64,000 bases of DNA, taken from NCBI RefSeq assembly GCF_963675165.1, contig NC_087380.1:1417803-1481802 (forward strand), written 5' to 3'. The number at the start of each line of letters is the position of its first letter. The first letter of the stretch is position 1. The position numbers and the translations under genes are program-made. Positions 33,001 through 43,053 of the stretch are shown here, piece by piece. This DNA comes from Halichondria panicea. Its lineage: Eukaryota > Porifera > Demospongiae > Suberitida > Halichondriidae. The notes below the pieces were generated by a model, which saw nothing but the letters and a program-made list of their open reading frames with translations, was not told the origin of the DNA and made no database searches.

Positions 33001-36000
33001 AGACCTTTGTGGCTGAACGGATTGAAAATTGTGTTTGTACTGGTCACATCGGCAATCTTTTGGTGTCTATTTGTAATTATGAACATGTATAATCGTAGAC
33101 AAAATACTATTTTCAGATTTGCAGGCTATATTCTCAAGTATATAGCAGTGGACATTTCATTCAGCATAACAATACCTACCCCATGGTACAAGTTGATAAG
33201 ACAAAATGTGAACACCCCTGCGGCGAACAACCCTGTGGTGAACGACCTGGTAGTGAATGGCCTGGTGGTGAACGGCCCTGTGGCAAACAACCCGGTGAAC
33301 AAGACTGCATGTGATAAACGGCCCTGTGGCAAACAACCCGGTGAACAAGCCTGCATGTGATGAACGGCCCTGTGGCAAACAACCAGGCTGCGGGGGTCGA
33401 TCAAGAGGAGGACGACAACCATGTGGCAGGAGTCGATCGGGTGGGGCACAACCTGGAGGGTGGAGGGGGACCACCTGCCAAGGAACAAAGCCTACTCGAG
33501 ATACTAGGTGCCAAACGCAACCCTAAATATAAGTCGGAAAGAGGATCGAGGCAATAAAGAAGATGCTAAACCATTACTCGGAGATCACGAATCATAGCAC
33601 ACAATGACTTGGACGTGCCTTAACATAACCATACCATAGCAACGTGACTAACAAATGCTTGTCCATAGATTATTTTGTACTAATTTGAAATTGAACTTTT
33701 AGATATTAATATTTATTGTATAGACAGCCTATACCGGTAATTATTAACTAGGAATGTGTAACATTATGGGATGAGCGACGAGTATGAGGAAATTGTGTAT
33801 TTTGTAGCACTATTGCAATCGGAGAGAAAAGCAGAACAAACAATTTGCTTGTGGCTCAATTAGTAACATTTGTCCATTCATGACTTGTATATAACAATGC
33901 CACGTGATCGAGTCATCAACTTTTGAAAGTCTCCTGCAAATGAATGCAATAATGCCACCCACCACGAGTAGATCAGTCACAGCTAGTATAAGCAGCATGC
34001 AGAGACTATACAATTGCTAACTCTATATCTAGGTCCCAACTACAGCAGAAAAATAGAAAAAAATGGAACAATATCAGGGTGTCATACAGGGGGGGGGAGA
34101 AAGGGGGGATACCCCCCTAGCTCCAATTCCCCCCCCCCTTTCAATGATGACTGGAGTGTCCATAGCTGGGTATTGAAATAACAGTTGACCTTTTTTTAGC
34201 AACATTTTCTGGTTACTTTTCTCATTTCTCCCCTCTACTTCAAAATCCTGTATGACACCCTGAATATACATCAATAAAACTTTCTTTCAGTACATAATTA
34301 TAGTATATAGCCATCGTACATACATGTACCTTCTAACCCTAATCTTAAAAGCCTTTTTGGAAAATTTCCTAACAGAATCTGCACAGTCATCAATGTTCCC
34401 CATATGCAGGAATAACATAACTGCAAAAGTGAAAATGTATATAATGGTGTTAAACAAACAATTGTTTGAACCCTCTATTATTGTATAGTGCTCATGTCAA
34501 CGTTGAGCGGACGCACATCAATCATGTGAACACTCTATATATAGTTCAGACTAGTGACGTAATAATTATATACAGTAAGCTCCCCGCTATAGCTACATAT
34601 ATATTTTCCTCAAGCAAATAATATTGCTACAGTGTCAGCAAGCTTAGTACAGAGACTAACAATTACTAACTCTCTATCTATATCAAGAAGTTCTGAAGGT
34701 GCAACAGATACAGCAAAAATGAACAGCACAATAAGTGAAATGACGGAACGGCATTATCTACTTTGGGACCTTGTACCGATAGGAATTTCATTCGGTTTTG
34801 GCTTTGTAACTCTAGTGATACTTGTAGTTTTGGTAGGGTGTGGCAAATGTGGGAATTTTGGAAACACTCTCATTGTTTGGCTGTACGGAGGCCACGTCAC
34901 TAGAGTGGCAGAAAATGGAGATTTGTTCATTGACAATATTGAAGTTCCCGAATCAGGCCGGCTAAAAGTCCTACGTTCTTTTCTGGCGGCAAATGCCGTA
35001 ACCCTTGCAACACTACTCACCATGATCTTCAGTGACACTTTCTTTGTAAAGTCTAATTTGGGCTGTTCAGAAAATCTTGACTGCTACATTGCAGATAGCA
35101 ATAACACCAAACTCCTCAACTGTTCACATTTTATTAACCAAAAGAAGAAAATAGTTTGCTACCAATTCATATTTGATTTCTTTCAAGCATTCGCGGACAC
35201 GGGAGGTGTTCTAGCCGTGGCAACTCTTGGAGTAGTTGTCATGACAAAGATATGGATCTACTGTGGTAAAAGCAGGTGTACTAATGTTTGTGTGCTGTAC
35301 ATCTGCAAAGTTTTTGCCTCCATAGTATTATTCCTAATTGTAGCTGGAATGCATGTCCTCATGTACATGTACACTCGTGAAAGTTATACCGTTTTGAAAG
35401 AACTCGGTCTTGTACTCAAGTTTGTGGCAGTGGCAACTTCGATCATCATAACAACGATTACCCCATGGCATGTGCTGAAACAAAACCCTGCATTCAACAT
35501 AACGAGCAAACTCGACGTAAGCCCCGTACTCAATGGGTCAATCTATGTACACTCCGACGCACCTGCCATACTCGACGTAGCCGGCCAACTCGATATAAAC
35601 CCCGTACTCAAAGTAAACGGCGCACCCCGCGAAGTACGACTCGTACTCAGGGTAAAGGGGAATTTCACCGTCGACAACCACGTACTCAAAGTAAAAGGTG
35701 AACTCAACGTAAACCACCAAAACCCTGTAGTCAACGTACTCAACGTACTCGACGTAGACGGTGAACTCAATGTAGCAGGCAAACTCACAGTAAACGATTT
35801 ACTCAATGAAAACCCTGTACTCACCGTAACCGGTAAACTCAACGTAATTGTAAACAAAAACCACGTATTTGAAGTACTCAACGTAAAAATCGGCACGCTC
35901 AGCGTAACCGGTAAACTCAGCGTAAGCCATGTACGCGAAAAAAACGATGTAGTTGACTTTCTCGTATAGAACAAAGAGTATAGGCAATCAACTGCACTGA

Positions 36001-39000
36001 ACCCAAACACTAACGTAAAAGGATAATAATTAAACTAGGGCATATTGTTTTTACTGAGATGCTGTGCTTGACTTAGAAACTGTATAAATAATACTTACAC
36101 AAACGTCTTAATAATAATTGTCATAATTATGTGGAGCCACCTGGGAATTCGACAAAAGTAATTAATCTGAGTAATCTCTAGAAGTACATGTAATAGTTGT
36201 ACCATGGATATCAAGGGTGTATTGGATTTGTACTACCCAGGGAATACATACAACTGCACTGAGGTAGTACAATAACAATACACACGCAGATATCCATGGT
36301 ACAGGTAGCTTGTACTATGAACACGTATTGATTTAGAAGCTGTTATCCAACCCATTTACAACTGAGTAGTAGTAAACACTCTTTGATCCCCCCCCCCCCC
36401 CCATGCATGCACTGTGCACATTTTGTGTGCGTGTGCTTGCACTTGACAAACCACATTTACAACTTTACACAACCCAGTTCCAATGTGGTCCGGTAGTTTT
36501 AGTGATGGATACTGATCTTCAAAACGTGATCCTAGTGTGTCACAGTAGTGATCTATAAAAGAGTGGCTCCTGGGTGGAGGGGGTGGGCTTTAGGCTGACC
36601 ACAAGTCAATATACCCTAGGGTACATGAATGTACACTGTAGCAGGGTACATGGGATTTGTACCCTGGAGTATCCTGAGAGTTTTAATGGATATTCCTTAG
36701 TGTCAGAGCACATCATGGTATGGTACAAGTACATGTAATACCAGTCGCAGCTGTTATAGTGAATTAAAAATACTTATTAAGCATTGCAAATGATCGAGTA
36801 AAACATGCAGGCTTCAGTTTGCATAAAGAGTTTAAAAGTGTGTCTCAGGAGTAATTAGTAGAAAATTCCCTACTGCAGTAATACGTACAAATTCAACTTA
36901 TGATAATTCAATATCACACAATTTACGTACCTTCTCCATGAATCCTTTGCCAGAGAGCAGTGCTATCATGAAACTCAGTGCAGTGGATCTGAACTGTCTC
37001 AGTTGCTTCTCAGTGTGGGCCGCTATATTGAACAGTGCAGCAGAGGCAGCTGACAAGTGACGCAGCTTGGAGGCAGCTGCATGCACAGAGAGAGAACACA
37101 GACACTTTAGTATACTAGCTAGTACAGAACTACACTAAAACATTATGTTGTACGTACATTTCTTTGGAGAACTTTGAAATGCATGATTTTGTAAATAGTA
37201 TGTACTTGACATCATAATTTACTTGGTATTATACGTACTGTACTGTACACTACTGTAACAATGTATACATGCATGTGACCAACTGTCTGGTTTTTCTTGG
37301 GGCAGTTGCTTCAGGTACAGGGTGAGTTTGAACAGTGCTGACAGCTGTACAGTTGGGGAGAAGTGCTGAGTCAGCAGAGTGGGGAACGATTCATCGACCT
37401 CTGCCGAAGCCTACAATGGAGGCAATAAAGAAAAGTATGGAATGAAGACAAACAGAGTGGCGAAAGCAAAAAAGCATCATAGTAAAATAAACTTAATTGC
37501 TAAAATAGTTTAAGTATTAAATGTACATACCTCCTCTCCTACCACCTGTTTCTCAAGCAACAGTCCGAGAGCAGTGTGCAGCTGTCCCTCCACACCGCCC
37601 ACACCCACACTGGTGAGGAGGTGTGTGAGAAGTGGGAGGCGTCGATGAGCCGGAACATGAGGGAGGGAGTCGACAAACACTTGGATGATCTCCTTGACCA
37701 CACCCCCCACAGAGGGGGGCGGGGCTGACTTGCGACGACTGGAGGCAGAAACACTTGCCAGTAGGGATGGTCCAGACTGATGAGAGAGATTATAAATTCT
37801 TCACTTATGAGATTGATTTTAAAAACCTGCATGGCAGCAATTAATTCCTAGCCATGCAAGGCTACCACTAATCATTATTAATAATAATTAGTATAGCTAC
37901 ATATAGCTGATGTTTACCTGAATGAGGGCGGGTATGACACTATCAATGGTATTAGTGATGACCCTGAAGCTGTACTGGTCGTCATGGTGAAGCACGCTGG
38001 CTCCCATGAACGTGAATATGGGCATGATGTTGTGTAGCACTGGACCCTGTGAGAAATAGTATCAATTATTCAATTAAGGAAAGAATGGGCATTATACTCA
38101 GCTAGGCTTAAATGTATGCGTCACAATAATTTTGTTTAGAGGTGCTCAACATGTTACGTATGATATGCATAATATATATACAGATACACTGACAGGCCGA
38201 CCTCCCCACACACGCACACTTACCGGGAAGATAGCAGCTGCTGTGCTGAGCAGTAGGAGGGCGTGGTGATGGGTCTGTGGGTTGGGTGACAGTCGCACAC
38301 ACTGGACCACCAGCTCCACGTTGAACTGAGACTCCTGGAGCAGCTCTGGAGCAAAGAGATGCATGGGGTACTATTATGCATGCAATGGGTCTTCAACAGC
38401 ATTAACATGTATCACTATAGGATCCATGCAGTCCTATAAAGATCTATTGGAACAACTTTACCACCTAAACAAAAAAGGACCGTTCAAAGATGCTTCATTT
38501 AGTGCTACTAGTTTAATGCATAATACTATAGCAACGTATAATAATTATGATAGCTATAGACTATATACATTAGCTAATGGTATAATATAGACTGACCTCT
38601 AGCGCCCTCAGGGCCCCCCTCCTTGCTGAGCCTGGTACACACGTCCAGTAGAGCAGAGAGTAGCAGCTGCTGGGTGTACTCGAGCACCTGTCGTCCATCA
38701 CCATCCCTATCCAGACATCTGAAAAAGGGGGGTGGGGGTATAGTACATGTATACGTAAGGGGTAGCCTATCTGGGCTCTTTATTGATCAGTTATTACTCC
38801 AAAAATGATCAGTGAGGTTCTTGCCATCTAAGTACCGGTATGTGCTTTATATGTTTTCAGGTCAATATCATTAATTGATTACAATTGTACAAGGCCGTTG
38901 CAGTATACGTATCTCACAAAACTTTTAAACAGTCATGATACTCCACTGCCAGTGTAGTCATATACACACACAGACCTGTTTAGTAGATTGAAAAGGTCTG

Positions 39001-40653
39001 GCACGAGGAGGTGAGGAGTGGTCACAGCTATCTGCTGTAGAAGCTCCAGGATCACTGTCACTCGTTTCCACGGCAATGGTACACCGACAGACTCATCGGA
39101 AAAAGTTGTCTTAGTAACTGGAGCTTTGGAACGTCTGGAAACAACAGAAAATGTAAATTGAATCTTCTCAAGTTATATTAGGTCTTCTATTCAGCCAAAA
39201 GCGAAGGCCTTATAGTTTATATTTTGGCAAAATTTGACCCAAAAGTTTGTACACAAGTACCTAGCTTTCTTGCTAGGAGTGGGTGGTGGTTTAGCCCCGC
39301 CCAGTTGTTCGCTTTGAAGCATCAGCTCAGTCTGCATCATCTCACCAGTCAATGGCAACTAGAGAGAGCAGAGCAACGTATAATTATTGCACTGAAAGTG
39401 AAAGTGTTAATTCTCACACCTTTCTCAGCTGTTGCTTGGCGAGGGATGCAGTGGATGATTTGTTACAGCTGACTAGAGTGGCAACGAGTGTGGAGAGGAG
39501 GGATTGCTTGAGCCCTGCCTCAGGGAGGGAGGAGAAGAACTCTGGGGTAATCTATAGGAAGAGGTGAGAGCCGTTTAGAATATGTTAGACTCTATAGAAT
39601 ACGTTATAGTTAGTATACACATGGGCATGAGGTATATCTATGTGTTATAGTGTCTCAATCCCGAGGGATGAGGGATACTATAACGCCTGCTGTTATGGCC
39701 ATGTCCCTAACCCCTCCCCCTCCCCCACCTGCTGTATGGCCATGTTCTGAGTGCCTGCTTCTCCCTCGGTCATCACCAGAGAGAGGAGTATGGCAAAGGG
39801 CTCACTGTCGGAGGAGAGAGTGGCGGCCATCTTAGGAGAGTAGGAGGACACACACAGCTGGAGGAGATCAGTGTCGTACACCGTGGAATCTATATAATTT
39901 ATAAAAAGCAATTAATTGGATGATAATTAATTAACGATATTCAAGTACCTTTTTTATTGAACATTTCCGTCAACAGTGACGTACAAGCCGCCAGTTTCAC
40001 CTATACAAACGATATCAGTATTATCACATGACTACCGTATAGAGGGTAATTTTCGTGGGGGGCAAAATATTCGTGGTTTTTGTGGTTGAAGGTCTGACCA
40101 CGAATATTTTACCCACGATAAAGCGACTTTGCCTACCTTTACCTACAGTGCAAGCAGCAACCACGAAAATAATATCCATGAAATGACTAAATACTGCTTA
40201 ACCACGAATATTTTGTCCCCCGAAAATTACCTGCTATACGGTATATAGAGATAGAGTCGCATGATCTACGTACCTGATGATCCAGGCCAGCCAGTACATT
40301 CAGTAGCACCACCTGGATGTGCCGAGGCATACCGAACATTACCACATGACCTAGCACACCCTCCACACACGCTAGCCCCAACGCTCGCTTGTCATTCTTC
40401 ACACTTTTTCTTAGTTGCCTTCTTTTGCTTTTTGCCGACTTTTCTTCGATGGGCAACTGACCGAACAAATCCACAAGGGAGGTGGGATCACTGGTTAGCT
40501 TTAACTCAGACCCGCAGAAGAGGTTACAAAGGAAAGGAAGGGGCTCGCCGGGGATGGTGGTTTGGGTAGAGTTCAATAGAGAGAGACAAGAGACGGCAGA
40601 ACTTCGGAGAGCTTTGATGGGACTCATCAGCGGGAACAGCAGCGAGGGTACAA
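27022..40653 (-). CDS. HEATR1: HEATR1 / UTP10 / BAP28, C-terminal part (26 exons)
   Basis: Exons, all joining in phase with GT-AG sites: 40653-40274, 40000-39949, 39889-39729, 39551-39420, 39358-39261, 39134-38976, 38718-38597, 38345-38224, 38046-37918, 37776-37531, 37410-37284, 37076-36931, 32226-32062, 31912-31760, 31350-31204, 31072-30900, 30610-30511, 30454-30390, 30202-30115, 29840-29712, 29427-29243, 29078-28981, 28167-27977, 27767-27609, 27514-27406, 27110-27022. The joined product is about 1,240 residues of HEAT-repeat helices. It carries HEATR1 marks in order: SDSEPFAILLSL, FNVELVVQCVRLS, VFVDSLPHVPAHRRLP, LFRPMFIQLLDW, LVDQ, SLWKPLNYQLLLKT and the terminal GEPIQQYF. HEATR1 is a nucleolar U3 snoRNP/t-UTP factor for rRNA transcription and 18S processing. 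The donor at 37284 (GACA/GTTGGT) is weak but is the only one in phase. The N-terminal ~900 residues of the family are not in the window; the first exon starts at a splice acceptor. Intron 32227-36930 contains two antisense genes. Confidence 0.93.
29463..29681. mobile_element. MITE with TACCGTATTACTAGAA ends, copy 1
   Basis: The ends read TACCGTATTACTAGAATATTTTGC and, reversed, TACCGTATTACTGAATGTTTTGC-like. The interior words GCGATCTAGCTATTG and TTACTAGTAATAATTTAGG recur at 54178-54338 and 55434-55643. It lies inside a HEATR1 intron. It has no coding capacity. Confidence 0.7.
32458..33360 (+). CDS. Five-TM family protein with repeat tail, nested in HEATR1 intron
   Basis: The start is set at ATG 32458, after the family leader GGTGCAACAGCTACGGCAAAA. 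The frame is also open from an ATG at 32332, which would add 42 unconserved residues. The 300-residue product has TM1 (VLPIGISLIAGIICLLIL), RLIPWLYGG, TM2 (NVVTLAILLLMSFCDT), the Cys loop (GC...EC...DCS...CYQ), TM3 with FADMGG, TM4, TM5 and TPWYKLIR. The tail is a VVNGLVVNGPVANN-type repeat. The end lies in a 46-base tandem repeat (33272-33390) whose length is not a multiple of three, so each unit is read in a new frame and the stop at 33360 falls inside the second unit. A downstream frame (to about 33555) still resembles the tail of the 8919 gene (AKRNP, KSERGSR), so the original C-terminus was probably longer. Confidence 0.8.
   Translation: MRNRTYLEIEYFYWDVLPIGISLIAGIICLLILCFVNSTCFQNFGNRLIPWLYGGKLIEVNGENDQLQNAVRNRNCIKRVLMVNVVTLAILLLMSFCDTVITRSDYGCTDNIECYIEHNNYNETPLDCSDTLNEDKNIVCYQLKFDFFQAFADMGGILTVATLGVYFLLIRCNKTNPVRKIRPLWLNGLKIVFVLVTSAIFWCLFVIMNMYNRRQNTIFRFAGYILKYIAVDISFSITIPTPWYKLIRQNVNTPAANNPVVNDLVVNGLVVNGPVANNPVNKTACDKRPCGKQPGEQACM
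33272..33390 (+). repeat. 46-base tandem repeat in the tail of the 32458 gene
   Basis: Units begin ACGGCCCTGTGGCAAACAAC at 33272, 33318 and 33364 (the last partial). Since 46 leaves a remainder of one when divided by three, successive copies are translated in different frames. Confidence 0.9.
33600..34074 (+). pseudogene. Relic promoter and start of another five-TM gene
   Basis: 33610-33660 is the family 3' flank of the preceding gene. 33830-34060 matches the region upstream of the 22150 gene (GAGTCATCAACTTTTGAAAG, then GTAGATCAGTCACAGC, then GCTAACTCTATATCTAGGTCCCAACTACAGCA). It reaches an AAAAATGGAACA that corresponds to the start region, and is then cut off by the MITE at 34075. No coding part beyond a few codons remains. 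Confidence 0.7.
34075..34262. mobile_element. MITE with 16-base terminal inverted repeats and AATAT target duplication
   Basis: The left end CAGGGTGTCATACAGG and the right end CCTGTATGACACCCTG are perfect inverted repeats. They are flanked on both sides by AATAT (34070-34074 and 34263-34267), a five-base target site duplication. The 188-base element has no open frame of note. Its insertion coincides with the break point of the five-TM relic. Confidence 0.9.
34263..34718 (+). promoter_or_regulatory. Upstream region of the 34719 five-TM gene
   Basis: The last about 60 bases contain the family leader (TAACTCTCTATCTATATCAAG, AGTTCTGAAGGTGCAACAGA) directly before CAGCAAAAATG. The rest is AT-rich noncoding DNA without a recognised site. 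Confidence 0.45.
34719..35969 (+). CDS. Five-TM family protein with long LNV-repeat tail, nested in HEATR1 intron
   Basis: This is a 416-residue intronless frame from ATG 34719; an upstream GTG frame extension is not conserved. It has TM1 (LVPIGISFGFGFVTLVIL), IVWLYGG, TM2 (NAVTLATLLTMIFSDTFFV), the Cys loop (GC...DC...NCS...CYQF), TM3 with FADTGG, TM4 and TM5 ending in TPWHVL near residue 247. About 165 residues of tail follow, with alternating-hydrophobic repeats such as LNVAGKLTVND and LTVTGKLNV. The DNA of the tail is made of CTCAACGTAA and GTACTCAACGTA words, and its antisense strand is also free of stops over long stretches. Closest relative: the gene at 18046-19308 in opposite orientation. 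The function is unknown. Confidence 0.85.
   Translation: MNSTISEMTERHYLLWDLVPIGISFGFGFVTLVILVVLVGCGKCGNFGNTLIVWLYGGHVTRVAENGDLFIDNIEVPESGRLKVLRSFLAANAVTLATLLTMIFSDTFFVKSNLGCSENLDCYIADSNNTKLLNCSHFINQKKKIVCYQFIFDFFQAFADTGGVLAVATLGVVVMTKIWIYCGKSRCTNVCVLYICKVFASIVLFLIVAGMHVLMYMYTRESYTVLKELGLVLKFVAVATSIIITTITPWHVLKQNPAFNITSKLDVSPVLNGSIYVHSDAPAILDVAGQLDINPVLKVNGAPREVRLVLRVKGNFTVDNHVLKVKGELNVNHQNPVVNVLNVLDVDGELNVAGKLTVNDLLNENPVLTVTGKLNVIVNKNHVFEVLNVKIGTLSVTGKLSVSHVREKNDVVDFLV
36198..36303. mobile_element. Palindromic MITE-like element, copy 1
   Basis: The left end TGTACCATGGATATC pairs with the right end GATATCCATGGTACA, and internal parts (GTGTATTGGATTTGTACTACC) also pair with the other arm. A second copy lies at 57027-57147. 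Confidence 0.7.
40033..40243. mobile_element. MITE with TACCGTATAG ends, copy 1 (in HEATR1 intron)
   Basis: The arms TACCGTATAGAGGGTAATTTTCG and, reversed from the right, TACCGTATAGCAGGTAATTTTCG are near-perfect inverted repeats. Inner CCACGAATATTTT words are also inverted. It lies between HEATR1 exons 1 and 2 of this window. Confidence 0.7.
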
Positions 40654-41378
40654 CTGAATATGTGTGTGTGTGGGGGGAGGGGGGTGATTACGCAAGTTCT
40701 ATAAAATCTTCAAGTGCTTATATGCATTGTTATAATTAGGTATGTATGTGTTAATAAAGTGATGCTATTAGGATGACACGGCCAAACCAGTGGTGTATTA
40801 GGATGACACAGCTAGACCACTAATCACAACTCCAGCCAACACAACTGGCATGCTGCACCCAGTGATGATGCAACAACTGATTAGTTGCGTGGGCCACCCT
40901 ACGATAATACATATATAAGGACTTTCCCTATAGCTTTGATCTGAAGCCATGCAATATATGAATATTAAGACTGTAGATTCTTTGTTTGTGGTGAATAGAC
41001 CTATGGCTTAGTCTACAATACACACCATATTAGAACCAGGGTATCTACCCCACGAATCAACACACTAAGATTACCCCAATCTGTGTATCTATAAAATTAT
41101 TACGTACTATTGTAACCATTAAAAAGTCAATAATAAGAATGTTAGATGCTTTACACATGTGTTTGATCTTTTGCTCAAAACATGAAGCATAAGTATTCTA
41201 ACAAAATCAATAATTCAGAATAATTATTACAAAGTTAATGAGGCAAATGAGAACAACACAATATCATTCAGCATTAGAGTTTTCGTATGAGAATGGTTAT
41301 ACACAGTAACTTCTGAAACAAATCAGTCTAGCTCAAGCGGTAAGTTATCTATATACTACCATTCATGCAGATTATTTA
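40654..41378. other. Region upstream of the first visible HEATR1 exon
   Basis: No HEATR1-like exon could be found here on the minus strand, although the exon at 40653 begins at an acceptor and needs a partner further upstream. AT-rich; it should also contain the 3' end of the glycine-zipper gene at 41379. Confidence 0.5.
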
Positions 41379-42062
41379 TCACTCTGTTTTATCATTGTCA
41401 GATTGGTGGTCCTCAGGGTGGTTTCCCTTATCAACGACATCCTCAGGGGGGTTTCCCTTGTCAACAATACCGGGGCACTGCATGTGTGCAGTCACCATAC
41501 AGCTACACGTGTTGTTGTTCTTGTCGCTCGAAAATTCTTCCAACTTCTTAAAAACTTCAGTAGTGCGAACAACGTCATGTTTGTCGTTAGCTTCTTCTTC
41601 TTCCGCTTTAGATTCTGCCGCAATATTTCCACCGGCAAACAGACCACCAATGCCACCGACAATCCCACCGATAAGTCCGCCTACTAGAGTCCCCGCCCCT
41701 GGCACAACGGAGCCAATCAGAGCCCCCGCAGCTATCCCTCCAGCGGTACCTCCGGTAGCACCAGCCACCGTGACAACATCTCCTGCAAGGGCAGCTCCTT
41801 TCTTGACAGGGAGTGCGAGATACACACAAATTTGAAAGTCTGCCTGAACACTGATACACACTCTGTGTGCGTGTGGGGGGGAGTTTGGTTTACAGCTGTC
41901 GTTAGGTAATATCCTCTCAATCGTGATAATTTCCATAAGCCTCTCAAAATTGTCTTTGTCTATGCGGAATCCATTAGGATGCATCTCTCTTGCAGCTGTC
42001 TCTAGAGCTGCTCGTATCTTGGGCTTGATGCGAGCTTTAATGATCTCTTCAGGATCAGACAT
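41379..42062 (-). CDS. Glycine-zipper family protein, type 1
   Basis: This is a 227-residue intronless frame from ATG 42062. Residues 1-50 form a charged helical block (PKIRAALETAAR, then FERLMEIITIERI). Residues 65-82 form a beta block (HAHRVCISVQADFQICVY). A glycine-zipper stretch at 89-146 follows, with GGxxGG and GSVVPGAGT, long and hydrophobic enough to cross a membrane twice as a hairpin. After it come TTEVFKKLEEFSSD and a Cys-rich strand (CSCMVTA). The acidic C-terminus repeats DKGNxPED. Unlike its sisters it has an EEEE insert after the zipper. The family is not one I recognise. Membrane insertion is inferred from the zipper alone; there is no signal peptide. Confidence 0.8.
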   Translation of the reverse strand: MSDPEEIIKARIKPKIRAALETAAREMHPNGFRIDKDNFERLMEIITIERILPNDSCKPNSPPHAHRVCISVQADFQICVYLALPVKKGAALAGDVVTVAGATGGTAGGIAAGALIGSVVPGAGTLVGGLIGGIVGGIGGLFAGGNIAAESKAEEEEANDKHDVVRTTEVFKKLEEFSSDKNNNTCSCMVTAHMQCPGIVDKGNPPEDVVDKGNHPEDHQSDNDKTE

Positions 42063-43053
42063 TTTGTAAAGATGTCCCAATAGTAGCAGTTCTAGACTAG
42101 TTCTCTAACTGTGGAGTTTCTTGCTTGTAGAGTATACACACAGATATATATACGTAGCTAGTAACAGTGCAAGCATACAAACACATGCATCCACTTCCTG
42201 TTATTGTAATGTATATGCTTCCCAGTAACAGTACATAAAAGTGCAGAGTTTAAGAATGTAAACAATATCTATAAAATAGCCACATCCAACAGCATACACA
42301 CATGCATGGTACGTACATGCAGTTCCCCTTCGTTCTGAAAGTACTAGAGTCAGCTTTGTAACTAAAGTTCCGATGGTCCATATTCAACGATTTTTCTGAA
42401 AGCTTAGAAAGAGCTTTTTTAGATAGTATGCTCAAACCTCAAATTTGGAACGAGCCATACTTTCCTACTTTCGGGAAAAGACGATGAGCTATAAATAGCC
42501 CATGGTATTTTGAAAAACAGGCCCAAACTAGACTGTTCATTTTAACACATTATCTAAAAGGCCTCTACTTAATTAACGTTATTAGACCAATGAAACTAAT
42601 GTTATGGCCGTTCAAAGATGCTCTATTTTAAGGCTACATATACCACATACACCAAACATAATCACATGGTCACATAGAGTTACAAATAATTATAAGTAGA
42701 CTAAAAAAATACTGTATTAGCAGGAAATACTAATAAACACATGCTATGAAAACACAAGCTGGATCTTGAGGGCATGGCTGTATTATAGAGGGTAGCCATT
42801 GGAGACCTAGCGGGCCCATTAACCTGGCTGTATTATAACAACAGATGAATGCATGTCTGAGTCTGAATGAATTCCCTGAAATCTCAAGCCCCTTAGGGCA
42901 TTACTTGTAGGCTATCTTCTCAATGAGCATAATTAGCTAAAGCTGTATATACCACATGATTGTCATCATCACTACACCCTGCCCAAACAAATGTAATTAT
43001 GGTAGCAGCTCAATAGCTAACACAACAATTTATTCAGGAGAATACAAAGTTAA
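42063..43053. other. Intergenic region with shared cluster elements
   Basis: Near the start codon at 42092-42119 is the CTAGTTCTCTAACTGTGGAG element found before other type 1 genes. At 42868-42935 is a TGAAATCTCAAGCCCCTTAG element repeated between other genes of the cluster. No gene seen. Confidence 0.5.
42092..42119 (-). promoter_or_regulatory. Conserved 5' element of type 1 glycine-zipper genes
   Basis: CTAGTTCTCTAACTGTGGAG lies about 30-60 bases upstream of the ATG. The same block is found upstream of the genes at 46345, 52838 and 62246 and of the pseudogene at 55169, with a diverged form at 48766. It is likely a promoter or 5' UTR part. Confidence 0.6.

Larger units (their letters stand above)
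32227..36930 (-). other. Long HEATR1 intron hosting two antisense genes
   Basis: At 4,704 bases it is far longer than the other HEATR1 introns visible here (mostly under 1 kb). It holds the plus-strand five-TM genes at 32458-33360 and 34719-35969, a relic of a third at about 33830-34074, a MITE at 34075-34262 and a palindromic element at 36198-36303. The flanking exons join in phase 0. Confidence 0.85.
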
